A stretch of 64,000 nucleotides of DNA from DATFVA01 sp963839165 (GTDB lineage: Bacteria > Bacteroidota > Ignavibacteria > Ignavibacteriales > Ignavibacteriaceae), in NCBI GenBank assembly GCA_963839165.1, contig CAWIUG010000049.1, positions 354,938 through 418,937 of the forward strand. Reading direction: 5' to 3'. The notes beneath the pieces are model-generated. The model worked only from the letters and a program-made list of their open reading frames with translations, searched no databases and was not told the origin of the DNA. The translations under genes and the position numbers were made by a program. Each line of letters opens with the position of its first letter. Position 1 is the first letter of the stretch. Shown here one piece after another: positions 9,501 to 17,840 of the stretch.

Positions 9501-9648
9501 CAGTCGTAACCGTTACTACAGGAATGTCAACATCAGGAAACTGATCCACATTCAGTTTAATAAAAGAAAATAATCCCAGTACAAGAATCGCAAGGATTAT
9601 CATAGTCGTAAATACTGGTCGCTTTATCGATACATCTGCTAATTTCAT
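6502..9648 (-). CDS. RND efflux permease, AcrB/HAE1 family
   Basis: At 1048 residues it has the normal length for hydrophobe/amphiphile efflux RND permeases. The layout is clear: TM1 near residues 10-30, first porter loop, TM2-6 with 'AVGLLIDDAIVVIEN' (the paired Asp of the proton relay), second porter loop, and TM8-12 with 'MGLVTKNGILLVDY', containing the conserved TM10 Lys. It sits in the inner membrane and exports drugs, detergents or metabolites by proton antiport, together with the adaptor and TolC protein encoded just upstream. Substrate range cannot be read from sequence. The gene follows the adaptor after about 26 bases and overlaps the PG0541-type gene. Confidence 0.95.
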   Translation of the reverse strand: MKLADVSIKRPVFTTMIILAILVLGLFSFIKLNVDQFPDVDIPVVTVTTVLPGAGPEQVESDVTKIIEDAVNPIAGVDHITSTSQEGVSIVTIQFKLEVEGEIASQEVREKVAAVRSQLPDNVDEPVIQRFDPSSQPILTLTVSGSRTEKELTTFTKDVIKKRLENISGVGSVTLVGGAEREILVAVDADRLHAYNLSINDVVQSVASANVEIPGGTIKQGNRQYILRTMGKLDKVNEFRNIIVSSRNGQNIYLNNVATVTDTTEEKTSITRLNGNLAVGLDLRKQSGSNTVQVAESVKKELDRLKTEIPKDYHITVARDNSEFIKHSINDVLFDLVYGALLAVIVIYFFLANLRATIISAFALPTSIIGSFILMAALGFTLNVMSLLALSLAVGLLIDDAIVVIENIYRHMSEGESPIEAAKSATEEIGLAVMAVTLTLVAVFVPVAFMPGIVGRFFYEFGMTVTIAVLISLFVAFSLTPMLSSRWLKREDESLSPKGNIIEKTLYYFNHFIEWLSGKYRSALNWSLGHRLIVVIGSIVVFVLSIMLMGLLGSEFFPRQDQGEFTITIDAAPGSSLEKTNSIAQQIESIVEKKPGVVNVLTTIGAGNDPVNIGNILVKLVSKNDRDYSVFDFMEELRKKIMIPSANISFGIQNGPGSGQKPVIFSVRGEDLTLLKNYADKVEHIVKTTPGAVDVESSLETSKPEVRVTVERQKAAALGVDPAVIATALRAMVDGVDATKFEEGGEQYNVRVKVQESNRNTISGIANLTLKSKNKTSTGGSVLIPLDAVAFINKGTGPSKINRYDRQREIRIEANLSDRLLGEVLGDAQKRISQIDLAPGYNIQVAGSGQQQAESFGNILLSLALAIIFVYLVLASQFESIVYPFSIMLSLPMAIIGAVIALLAFGSSMSVMSMIGIIMLMGLVTKNGILLVDYINVLRGRGMERWDATLQAGQTRLRPILMTTFAMIFGMLPVAFSFGEGSEFRSPMGQAVIGGLITSTLLTLFIVPVVYTVFDDFSVVKIFNKIFRRSASKKDRGINELPASEGNK

Positions 9649-9674
9649 TTAACGCTGTCCTTCAAGGTCAATAT

Positions 9675-10709
9675 TTATTTTATGATGGAAACTGTCGTAC
9701 TGTCAGATAGGTTGTTCATACCTGCTGTTACTACTGTATCGCCTTCCTGCAGTCCGTTTGTTATCTCAGTACTGTTCTCATTAGTTAATCCGACTTTAAC
9801 ATCTACAGCAACAGCTTTTTTATCGACGATCTTATAGACAATGTTTTTATCATTTTCAAAAATCATTGCCTGAGTTGGAACAACAAGTACATTTTTCTGC
9901 GATGCAAGGGTAATATCAACGTTTACAAACATACCGGGTTTATACCAGTTGTTTTTTGTGTTATTAAACTTTGCCTTAACCTGGAAAGACCTTGCATCAG
10001 ATGAAGCCGACCTTGATATCTCAGATATTCTGCCGGTAACAGCTCTCTCTCTATTGAATTCGGAATATATTTTGACCGAATCATTCAGGTTCAAATTAGC
10101 TACTTCACCTTCTGTTACGTAAAATTTAAGGATCATCTGCCCTATATTCGCCACAGTTGCAAGCTGCATACCCGGAGTAACCCAATCGCCTATATTAACG
10201 TTCAGATCAGTGACCATACCATTTATAGGGGATTCAAGATCCACAGTACTTTTTGATGCATCGAAATTTGCTTTCGCCACTTCATATGCTGTCTGTGTCT
10301 GGTCGAGCTGCTGCTGCGAAATTGCACCATCTTTATACAAAGCCTGCATTCTTTCATAATTTTTCTTTGCGTTCTCATAGTTGGCCTGAGCCTGAAGATA
10401 ATTCGAAGTAGCACCAGAGCGGTCAAGCAGAATTAGTATCTGCCCTTTTTTCACGTAACTGTTCACCTGTGACTTAATATCAATGACTCTCTCAGCAATT
10501 TTGGATACGATCGAAGCCTGCTCAACTCCTTCAAGCGTACCCGAATATGTTTTACTCTCGGAGATCGTCTGCTTTTCAACCTGTGTAACCTCAACGGGAA
10601 CCGCTTCTTCAACTGAAGCATTCTGCTGTCCCGACTTATTCCCGCAGCCCTGGATCAACAGCATCACTAACGCTATAATTGATAAATACTGGATAACTAT
10701 CTTAATCAT
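9675..10709 (-). CDS. RND efflux periplasmic adaptor (membrane fusion protein)
   Basis: A 344-residue lipoprotein adaptor. The N-terminal signal ends in a lipobox with Cys22 ('LLIQGCGNK'). A biotinyl-lipoyl-like domain ('VKKGQILILLDRSG'), a helical hairpin (about residues 100-160) and beta-barrel domains follow, the standard HlyD/AcrA order. It links the inner-membrane RND pump with the TolC channel in the periplasm. It is encoded between the TolC-like gene and the permease in one transcription unit. Confidence 0.93.
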   Translation of the reverse strand: MIKIVIQYLSIIALVMLLIQGCGNKSGQQNASVEEAVPVEVTQVEKQTISESKTYSGTLEGVEQASIVSKIAERVIDIKSQVNSYVKKGQILILLDRSGATSNYLQAQANYENAKKNYERMQALYKDGAISQQQLDQTQTAYEVAKANFDASKSTVDLESPINGMVTDLNVNIGDWVTPGMQLATVANIGQMILKFYVTEGEVANLNLNDSVKIYSEFNRERAVTGRISEISRSASSDARSFQVKAKFNNTKNNWYKPGMFVNVDITLASQKNVLVVPTQAMIFENDKNIVYKIVDKKAVAVDVKVGLTNENSTEITNGLQEGDTVVTAGMNNLSDSTTVSIIK

Positions 10710-10737
10710 CAGGAATTTTCTCCTTTGGTTTTTGCTT

Positions 10738-12105
10738 TCATTTGGTAATTATTCCTAAAATCTTTTCCCATTCTGTCTTTGCTACCAGGAAATCGTATAC
10801 AGCTTTCTCGTAGTTAATCCTTGTCTGGGTAAGAGAGTTCTGTGTATCAAGGATTTCAAGCTGTGTGCCTACTCCCTCTTTATATCTTGTCTGCGCTATC
10901 TCAAGTGCACGCTGCGCCTGCTGCACACTTTTCTCCTGTGCCTGGATACGGTCTAATGCTTCTTCCATTTTTAATTTTGACTGCATCAGGCCAATCCTTA
11001 AACCTGCTTCTGTTTTGTTCTTTGTTACTTCCAGGTTTTCAACGTCTATTTTAGCCTGTTGAATCCTGGCACTTCTCTTAAAGCCGTCAAAAAGTGTATA
11101 GGTTAATGACAACCCTACTGTAATTGTGTTTGCCCAATTATAATTGCTGAATTTGAAAGTATTGTCCTGGGTCTGCCAGTCGTAATTGCCGAATGCAGAT
11201 AATGTAGGAAGATAGGCAGCCTTTTCTATGTTTACATTTTCCTCCAGCATCAGTTTTTGGATTGATAACTTCCGCAGTGCGGGATTTTTATCTTTTAGTA
11301 TTTCATTCGATCTTTCCATCAGATCAGACGAAACTTTTTCGACCTTAAATTCTCCCTCAACATCAATTGTTGTATTAAGATCAAGTGCCAGCAGGTTCTT
11401 TAGAAAGTTCTTTGCCAGCTGCAGATTATTTTTCGCTTCAATCAGCATAGGTTTAACATTGGCCAGCTGAACTTCTGCCCTCAGGTAATCATATTCTGAT
11501 GCAGCGCCCTGTTTATACAATGCTCCGGTGTTTTCATAATTTGCCTGGGCCACTTTGTAACCCTGCTCGTTAACATCAACCAGTTTCTTCGACAGCAGAA
11601 CATTGTAAAAACTCTCTTTTACCTGGGCAATAACCTCATCTTTTGCTGATTCATTTGACAGATCAGAAAACTTTGAATACTTCTTTGCAATGCTTATTGC
11701 AGTTCCCAGACGGGGATCAAAAATTGTCTGCGACAGCGTTACCCCCAGGTTATAACTGTTCTTCGCTCCAATTGAGAATGTGAGCGTATTTGGAGATGGA
11801 TTGAAAGGAGTATTTGGTGGAATAAAAAGCACAGGTGACTTAAGGTTGCGCGTATATTGCCCGCTGAAACTCAGTTTAGGCCATGCACCTGAATAGGCCT
11901 CTGTAATCTGTTCTTCGGCTTTTTGTACACTTAACTGAGCAATTTGTATATCATAATTTTTCTGAAGTGCAATTGAAACAGCTTTATCTAGGGTCAGCAC
12001 AAGGTCCACACTGTCTGCCTGGGAATAAACATTTGACGCAGCCAGTATTATTCCGGCAAAGATGGATATCAAAATATTTTTCATTCCTTTTCCTGTATTG
12101 GTCAT
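10738..12105 (-). CDS. TolC-family outer membrane efflux channel
   Basis: About 450 residues with a cleavable signal peptide, two repeated long helical regions and beta-strand segments typical of TolC/OEP proteins ('VTLSQTIFDPRLGTAISIAK' in the first repeat, 'GLSLTYTLFDGFKRSARIQQ' in the second). Translation can start at 12105, overlapping the TetR stop by four bases, or at the ATG at 12084, which is preceded by AGGAAAAGG and gives a shorter, more normal signal peptide ('MKNILISIFAGIILAASN'). It forms the trimeric exit duct for the RND pump in the outer membrane. Confidence 0.93.
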   Translation of the reverse strand: MTNTGKGMKNILISIFAGIILAASNVYSQADSVDLVLTLDKAVSIALQKNYDIQIAQLSVQKAEEQITEAYSGAWPKLSFSGQYTRNLKSPVLFIPPNTPFNPSPNTLTFSIGAKNSYNLGVTLSQTIFDPRLGTAISIAKKYSKFSDLSNESAKDEVIAQVKESFYNVLLSKKLVDVNEQGYKVAQANYENTGALYKQGAASEYDYLRAEVQLANVKPMLIEAKNNLQLAKNFLKNLLALDLNTTIDVEGEFKVEKVSSDLMERSNEILKDKNPALRKLSIQKLMLEENVNIEKAAYLPTLSAFGNYDWQTQDNTFKFSNYNWANTITVGLSLTYTLFDGFKRSARIQQAKIDVENLEVTKNKTEAGLRIGLMQSKLKMEEALDRIQAQEKSVQQAQRALEIAQTRYKEGVGTQLEILDTQNSLTQTRINYEKAVYDFLVAKTEWEKILGIITK

Positions 12106-12725
12106 TTTCTATTTTTTTCCAGTCCCCTTATAATCAGGTTTAACAAGTTCATTTTTTTTCGTCTATTCTCATTGAAGTAATTCTCATCGTAATGCGACAT
12201 CCTCTGCTTGTGATACTCCCAGTGTTCTATAGAGGATGACATATCAATCAGATCCTCTGCAAGCTGTTTTGAATCATGCTCAATGAATTCATTGTCGCGT
12301 ATCCCTTTCTCAAGAATATCCTGTATTATAATTTTCTGCCGACTGATAGATACATCATACCGCTTTGCTATTCGCTGAACTATTTCTGCCTGCATCGATG
12401 TCACCAGTTGATAAGAGTTAACTTTATCACTCCAGAAATCCGAAGTAAGCTGTACATACTTCCTCAACTTTTCAGAGGCTCCGTTTTCTTCCGCTAAGCT
12501 TAACTGCAGAGTGTTGAAGTATTCTTCAGCATCCATTTCTATAATACCACAGAGGATGTCCTCCTTATTAGCAAAATAATGATAGAGAGAATTCTTCTTC
12601 ATACCTACAAGCTCACCGATATCATCCATGGTAGTCTTGCTGAAGCCGTATCTTGCGAAGACGCTGCAGGCGGCTTGTAGTATTTGTTCTTTTTTGTTCT
12701 CTTTGGCATCCATAAGTATGTTCAT
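12102..12725 (-). CDS. TetR/AcrR-family transcriptional repressor of the efflux operon
   Basis: A 207-residue protein with an N-terminal TetR helix-turn-helix (about residues 12-58: 'ILQAACSVFARYGFSKTT' and 'VGMKKNSLYHYFANKEDI') and a divergent C-terminal ligand-binding helical domain. It is the first gene of the TetR-TolC-adaptor-RND-PG0541 operon and overlaps the TolC gene, so it probably represses its own operon until a pump substrate binds. Three inverted repeats lie directly upstream of its start. An alternative start (ATG at 12713) would remove four residues. Confidence 0.9.
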   Translation of the reverse strand: MNILMDAKENKKEQILQAACSVFARYGFSKTTMDDIGELVGMKKNSLYHYFANKEDILCGIIEMDAEEYFNTLQLSLAEENGASEKLRKYVQLTSDFWSDKVNSYQLVTSMQAEIVQRIAKRYDVSISRQKIIIQDILEKGIRDNEFIEHDSKQLAEDLIDMSSSIEHWEYHKQRMSHYDENYFNENRRKKMNLLNLIIRGLEKNRK

Positions 12726-12728
12726 GTT

Positions 12729-12745
12729 GATTCCCGATGGGAATC
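12729..12745 (-). promoter_or_regulatory. Perfect inverted repeat just before the tetR start
   Basis: Seven-base arms GATTCCC and GGGAATC around a 3-base centre end only three bases before the ATG at 12725. In the transcript this forms a hairpin that would hide the GGGA Shine-Dalgarno-like bases, so it may limit translation, or be a protein site. Confidence 0.4.
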
Positions 12746-12754
12746 TTTGCTTCG

Positions 12755-12775
12755 GGTTACAACCTGTTTGTTACC
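12755..12775. promoter_or_regulatory. Candidate TetR operator (21-bp imperfect palindrome)
   Basis: The arms GGTTACAACC and GTTTGTTACC match at eight of ten mirrored positions around a central T, about 30 bases upstream of the repressor start. Length and symmetry suit a TetR dimer site. It is the best candidate for autoregulation of the efflux operon. Confidence 0.5.
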
Positions 12776-12787
12776 ACCCACAGTTTA

Positions 12788-12812
12788 TCGAACTTTGGAA
12801 ATAATTGTTCGA
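12788..12812. promoter_or_regulatory. Second inverted repeat in the tetR/kinase intergenic region
   Basis: TCGAAC and GTTCGA are separated by 13 bases. The rest of the 349-base region between the divergent tetR and sensor-kinase genes (12726-13074) is AT-rich, and I see nothing else definite in it. Confidence 0.3.
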
Positions 12813-13074
12813 AACATACCAATTTTGAATCTTCAATAAAATACCTTCTATATTATCATATGACGGAGAGCATAAATTCCGTGCTTTTGTACTCGAAAGT
12901 CAGTTGATTTTGAGAATATGAGCACTCCTTCTTTCTCATTTATAATAATTATCACATATTAAGACTAAGATATCAACCTAAAACAACTTATATCAACGCT
13001 GGCATTTTAGTTGATTTTTTAGAAAGGCATCAATCGATTGTAACAGCAATTCATCCTTCTTTTTAAAAGGTTCA

Positions 13075-16000
13075 ATGAAAGCCGAATTGAGGAATAAAAA
13101 TTCAGGTAATTCATTATTCCAGAAAAATTTCTGGAATTACCTGACAAAACCACGTTTCGGCATTTTCAAAAAGTTCCTTTTTTCTTTTCTGCTAATCTCC
13201 ATTGCCCCCCTCCTTGTCTTCGTATTCCTTACACTTATGAATATAAGTTCGGTGCGTAGCGATATCATTCAACATGTGAAAACTGATATCGACCAGAAGT
13301 CCGAGGAAACTATGGAAGTTCAGGCTGTGCTTACAGCAAAAGCTGTAGAAAGATTTCTGAGACAATGCGAGAACGATTTAAGGCTGCTGAAACAATCTGA
13401 TTTTACCCCGTATGATTTTCTCCAGTTCAGCAAACAACATCAATCTGAGATATGGATAAGAGAGGGCACGAATGAAAAGCCTTCTGAAGTTCATCTCCAG
13501 ATACCGCTTTATAAAGAAATATCTTTTATTGATGAAACGGGACAGGAAAAGATCAAGGTGAAGAACGGGAAGGTACTTCCTTCCGAACTCCTTAAAAATG
13601 TCAGGAATCCCCGCAACACTACTTACCTTATTGAAACTTACTTCAACGAGACAAAGAAACTAAAAGACAATGAGATTTATGTTTCTCATCTCGCAGGGTT
13701 TCATGTCAGCAAAAGAGACCAATTGGGGAAAGCTTCATCTCCGGAAGCAAGTGTGGAGGGAAAGAAATATGACGGCGTAATAAGATTCTCAACCCCGGTT
13801 TTCAGCAGAGATAAGTTCCTTGGTATTCTTGAGATTGCTCTTGATCAGCGGCATCTTATGGAATTTACCCAGCATATTCTGCCAAACAATAAAACCTTCA
13901 CCGTTTTCCCTGTTTATTCTTCTGGTAATTATGCGTTTATGTTCGATGACAGGGGCTGGATAATAACTCATCCAAAGCTGTGGGACATACCCGGAGTGGA
14001 TAAAAATGGACGGATGGTTCCTGCGTATACAAGCCATTCATCCATGGAGGAAATAAACAAGGGGTTGATTCCCTTTAACCTGGATTCGGTAGGATTTATT
14101 GATAAGTCGTACCCTTTTGTGGCATCGGAGATCAGAAAAAAACATTCTGGTTCTGTTACCACTACTAATGCTGGCGGTATTAAAAAGATGATGTCGTATG
14201 CCCCGGTATTGTATAACAGGGGGGTTTACTCGCGCTATGGAATTTTCGGCGGAATAACAATCGGTTCTAATATTGAACGATTTCACACAGCTTCCAATGA
14301 GATATCCGCTGAGATGGATAAGACTGTTTTGTTTTTCAGGAATAATATTATCTGGATAATTCTTTTAACTTTTATATTGTCGGCTATTATATCATGGTTT
14401 GTATCGCGGCATTTCACAAAGCCCATCCTTGCCATCACCGAAGGTGCAAAAAGCCTTGCAGAAGGAAAATTCTCCCGTCCGGTTGATATTAACCGAAAGG
14501 ACGAGATCGGTTTTCTCGGAAATTCATTCAATTACATGGCTGAGGAACTGAAAACCAAAAACCGGGAACTTGTAAGCTCGGTTGATGAATTGAAAAAATC
14601 AAAAAATGAAGTTGAGACCTATGTAAGCGACCTTGAGTACCAGCTGAAAATATTTAAAAGCATCCTGCGGATAAGCAATATTCTGGGTTCAACTTTTGAT
14701 CTGGGTCGCATACTTAAATACATACTTCATAACACAGTTGAACGATTCGGGTTTGACAGGGCCATACTTTACCTTCTGGATGATAATGAGAAACACCTTG
14801 TCTGCAGGGAAGTTTTCGGCTTCACTGCTGAGGAGGAGAAAAGGGCAAGGACATCAAAGTATCATCTTCAGCACTACGACTGCATTGAAACAAAGGTTGC
14901 AAATACAGGTAATATTATTTTCGTTGATGATATAAATAAATATCCGGAAGCTACTGAACTTGACAGGAAAATAAGAAAAATATCAGGAAGTAAATCCTTC
15001 GTATTTGTTCCTTTGAGAGTAAGGGAAAAGATAATCGGAATACTCGGGGCCGATAAGCTTAAAACAAAAACAAAGATCTCCGAGCTGGATGTTAGTTCAC
15101 TTCAGATACTTGGGAACCAGGCATCCAGGGTTATTGAGAGTACAAGGCTGATGAATGAGATTATCATCCAAAAGAACTTCAATGAGGATATTCTGAAGTT
15201 TATGCCGGACGGTGTGATAACAGTTGACCATCAGGGAAATATAAGTAGTATAAATCCAGCGGCCTTAAGCATTCTCCAGGAAGAGGTCAGGCAGATAGTA
15301 GGAAAGAATGTGTGGAATTTGTTTTTTTCTGAGCACTCAATGATAGAGGAAATCGGTTTATCACTATCTCGCAATGGTGTCTACCGGGGATATAATCAGG
15401 AAATCATCACCGGCGGGAAATCAAAATACATTAACCTTACGGCCTCGCAGATGAATAATCCTTTAGGTGAGGTAAGCGGTACGGTGGTAATCATACAGGA
15501 TACAACTGAAAAGAAATTGCTGGATGACCAGATTCAGAAAATGGACAGGCTTGCTTCACTAGGCAGGTTTGCTGCGGGTATAGCCCATGAAATTAGGAAT
15601 CCTTTAACCGGACTGACTCTTTTCCTTGATGACCTTCATGATAAAATAAACAATCAGCCTCAGGTTTCTAAATATATCCAAATGGGATTGGCTGAAGTTG
15701 AACGGCTTGAGTCATTTGTAAATGAATTACTCGATTATTCTTCCCCCTCCAGGCGAAAGCCGGCACTGAAAAATATCAACTTCCTCATTGAAGCAACTCT
15801 TCATTTTATCGATAAACAGTGCAGAAATTCCAAAATTATGGTAAGGACTTCATTAACACCGGATATTCCGGAGATCCTTATTGACCAGGAAAAAATAAGA
15901 CAGGCTCTGTTAAATATTCTGCTGAACGCGATTTACGCAATGCCGGAAGGCGGAGAACTTCTCATTAAAACGGGTTATAAAAAAAGTAAACAGAACAGGT

Positions 16001-16287
16001 TCTTCAAACTTTCCAGTGATGAAATCATGAGGAACGGGTGGGTGGAAATCAGCATCTCAGATTCGGGACAAGGAATACCTGTGGATATCATCGATAAAAT
16101 TTTTGATCCCTTCTTTACAAACAAAAAAGGAGGCACAGGGTTGGGACTTTCAATTACACAGAATATTATTTCCGAGCACAAGGGTAAAATTAAAGTATCT
16201 AATTCGAAATATGGCGGTGCAGTTTTTACTATATTGCTGCCTGTTACACCAGTTTTGAAGGAAGAATTATTAGTCAAGGAGAATTAG
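13075..16287 (+). CDS. Membrane sensor histidine kinase (Cache-like, HAMP, GAF, PAS, HisKA, HATPase)
   Basis: The 1070-residue protein has TM1 near residues 30-55, a large extracytoplasmic sensor region of about 360 residues (Cache-like, inferred from size and position), TM2 near 420-442, a HAMP domain ('RHFTKPILAITEGAKSLAEG'), a GAF domain (about 535-690), a PAS domain (about 700-810), a HisKA dimerisation domain with the phospho-accepting His in 'GIAHEIRNPLTGL' (about 837) and a C-terminal HATPase with 'GGTGLGLSITQNI'. It should sense an external ligand and phosphorylate the regulator whose start lies two bases after its stop. The genes after the regulator suggest the signal concerns the outer-membrane protein and liv transporter, but that is inference. 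Confidence 0.93.
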   Translation: MKAELRNKNSGNSLFQKNFWNYLTKPRFGIFKKFLFSFLLISIAPLLVFVFLTLMNISSVRSDIIQHVKTDIDQKSEETMEVQAVLTAKAVERFLRQCENDLRLLKQSDFTPYDFLQFSKQHQSEIWIREGTNEKPSEVHLQIPLYKEISFIDETGQEKIKVKNGKVLPSELLKNVRNPRNTTYLIETYFNETKKLKDNEIYVSHLAGFHVSKRDQLGKASSPEASVEGKKYDGVIRFSTPVFSRDKFLGILEIALDQRHLMEFTQHILPNNKTFTVFPVYSSGNYAFMFDDRGWIITHPKLWDIPGVDKNGRMVPAYTSHSSMEEINKGLIPFNLDSVGFIDKSYPFVASEIRKKHSGSVTTTNAGGIKKMMSYAPVLYNRGVYSRYGIFGGITIGSNIERFHTASNEISAEMDKTVLFFRNNIIWIILLTFILSAIISWFVSRHFTKPILAITEGAKSLAEGKFSRPVDINRKDEIGFLGNSFNYMAEELKTKNRELVSSVDELKKSKNEVETYVSDLEYQLKIFKSILRISNILGSTFDLGRILKYILHNTVERFGFDRAILYLLDDNEKHLVCREVFGFTAEEEKRARTSKYHLQHYDCIETKVANTGNIIFVDDINKYPEATELDRKIRKISGSKSFVFVPLRVREKIIGILGADKLKTKTKISELDVSSLQILGNQASRVIESTRLMNEIIIQKNFNEDILKFMPDGVITVDHQGNISSINPAALSILQEEVRQIVGKNVWNLFFSEHSMIEEIGLSLSRNGVYRGYNQEIITGGKSKYINLTASQMNNPLGEVSGTVVIIQDTTEKKLLDDQIQKMDRLASLGRFAAGIAHEIRNPLTGLTLFLDDLHDKINNQPQVSKYIQMGLAEVERLESFVNELLDYSSPSRRKPALKNINFLIEATLHFIDKQCRNSKIMVRTSLTPDIPEILIDQEKIRQALLNILLNAIYAMPEGGELLIKTGYKKSKQNRFFKLSSDEIMRNGWVEISISDSGQGIPVDIIDKIFDPFFTNKKGGTGLGLSITQNIISEHKGKIKVSNSKYGGAVFTILLPVTPVLKEELLVKEN

Positions 16288-16288
16288 C

Positions 16289-17677
16289 ATGAGCTCAAAG
16301 ACGATACTTATTGTTGATGATGAAGAATTTATAAGGCTCAGCCTTCAGCAGATTCTCTCAGAAGAAGACTATTATGTGATACTCAATGAATCAGGGGCCG
16401 AAGCACTTAAAACTATTAAAGATGAAGAAATTGACCTGGTCTTACTCGACCTCAACCTTCCTGATATGAGCGGCATTGATATTCTCAGGCAAATCAGACA
16501 GCTGCAGCCGAATATATTAACAATAATTATGACGGGTTTTGCGTCTGTTGAGTCGGCCGTAGAAGCAATAAAGCTTGGGGCTTATGATTATATCAAGAAG
16601 CCGTTCAAGGCCGATGCAATTAAGCTTATTACAAAACTTGCCCTGGAGACACAGGCTCTTAAGAAAACAGTTTCAGAATTGATTGAGCAGAAACTTCAGG
16701 GGAAGAGCATCGAAAGCATAGTCGGCGAATCTCCCGAAATAAGCAACGTAAAAACCCAGATTGTCGAGTATGCAAGGCACGATTCAGCAACGGTACTGAT
16801 CACAGGCCAAAGCGGGACCGGGAAAGAACTTGTAGCCTCAGCACTGCATCATCTCAGCAGCCGCAGGGATAAAGAATTCATTGAAATAAACTGTGCATCT
16901 ATTCCTGAAAATCTGCTTGAGAGCGAGTTGTTCGGTTATGAAAAAGGAGCTTTTACAGACGCAAAGGCGAGTAAAGCAGGACTCCTGGAAAAAGCAGACG
17001 GAGGTTCTTTATTCCTTGATGAAATAGGTGAGATGAGTCCTCTCCTTCAGGCCAAGCTGTTACGGGTAATCGAGAATAAAAAGTTTATGCGTCTCGGCTC
17101 CACAAAAGAACTGAGCTCCGACGTCCGGATTATAGCAGCCACAAATAAGAACCTTAAGGATGCTATTGCCAATAAGAATTTCAGGGAGGATCTGTATTAT
17201 CGGCTGAACGTGCTTCGCATTGAAATGCCTCCTTTAAATTCCAGGGACAAGGATATAGTGCTGCTTGCAAATTATTTCCTCAAGAGCTTCGCCAAAAAGT
17301 TCAATAAAAAAATAACGGGCTTTTCCAATGAAGCAATTGCACTTTTACTAAGATATGAATGGCCTGGAAATATAAGGGAATTGAAAAATATTGTCGAACG
17401 CATCTGCATTCTTCAGAAGCAGCCCGTTGTTGAGGAATTCCATCTACCGGCGGAACTCACGTCTGCAGCTGAGAAGACCGGCCGCAGTATCAAAAGTGAT
17501 AAACCTTTTGAATCCTCTTTTGAGGAGATTATCCGCGAGACTGAAATCGACCTCATTAAAAAAGCATATGAACTGAGCGGTAATAATACTTCACAAACTG
17601 CACGCCTGCTGAAGATTCCCCGTGAAACCCTTCGATACAAGCTGGAAAAGTATAATATCAGCAATGGTGAAATTTAG
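16289..17677 (+). CDS. NtrC-family sigma-54-dependent response regulator
   Basis: 462 residues in the standard order: receiver domain with phospho-acceptor Asp54 ('LVLLDLNLPDMSG'), AAA+ domain with Walker A 'GQSGTGKE' (about 173-180), the sigma-54 contact loop here written GAFTDA instead of GAFTGA, 'GGSLFLDEIGEM' (Walker B), and a Fis-type helix-turn-helix at the C-terminus ('NNTSQTARLLKIPRETLRYK'). It should activate sigma-54 promoters after phosphorylation by the adjacent kinase. The GAFTDA variant is, as I recall, found in other family members and need not abolish activity. A sigma-54-like promoter lies about 95 bases downstream, before the outer-membrane gene. Confidence 0.93.
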   Translation: MSSKTILIVDDEEFIRLSLQQILSEEDYYVILNESGAEALKTIKDEEIDLVLLDLNLPDMSGIDILRQIRQLQPNILTIIMTGFASVESAVEAIKLGAYDYIKKPFKADAIKLITKLALETQALKKTVSELIEQKLQGKSIESIVGESPEISNVKTQIVEYARHDSATVLITGQSGTGKELVASALHHLSSRRDKEFIEINCASIPENLLESELFGYEKGAFTDAKASKAGLLEKADGGSLFLDEIGEMSPLLQAKLLRVIENKKFMRLGSTKELSSDVRIIAATNKNLKDAIANKNFREDLYYRLNVLRIEMPPLNSRDKDIVLLANYFLKSFAKKFNKKITGFSNEAIALLLRYEWPGNIRELKNIVERICILQKQPVVEEFHLPAELTSAAEKTGRSIKSDKPFESSFEEIIRETEIDLIKKAYELSGNNTSQTARLLKIPRETLRYKLEKYNISNGEI

Positions 17678-17770
17678 CCGGATATGGCGAACATTCACCA
17701 GTTCCTCCTTTCACCGATGTCTTATTACTTAATTATAATGGTTATTTCCCTTCTTTAAAATGTATCTCCG

Positions 17771-17786
17771 TGGCATTTCGTTTGAA
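17771..17786 (+). promoter_or_regulatory. Sigma-54-like promoter upstream of the porin/liv operon
   Basis: TGGCAT, five bases, TTGAA compares with the sigma-54 consensus TGGCAC-N5-TTGCA. Spacing is exact, the -24 GG is present, and the -12 GC is GA. Transcription would begin near 17798, about 43 bases before the ATG at 17841. Two TTCGAA boxes separated by six bases (17798-17815) follow. Confidence 0.4.
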
Positions 17787-17840
17787 CCTGCCAGGTATTC
17801 GAAGATAATTTCGAACTTGTTTAATTTTTTAGGAGGTAAC

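Noticed and set aside
17760..17840. Upstream in-frame start for the outer-membrane protein
   Set aside because: It would put 27 residues before a clear signal peptide, lies inside the candidate promoter region, and the ATG at 17841 has AGGAGG.
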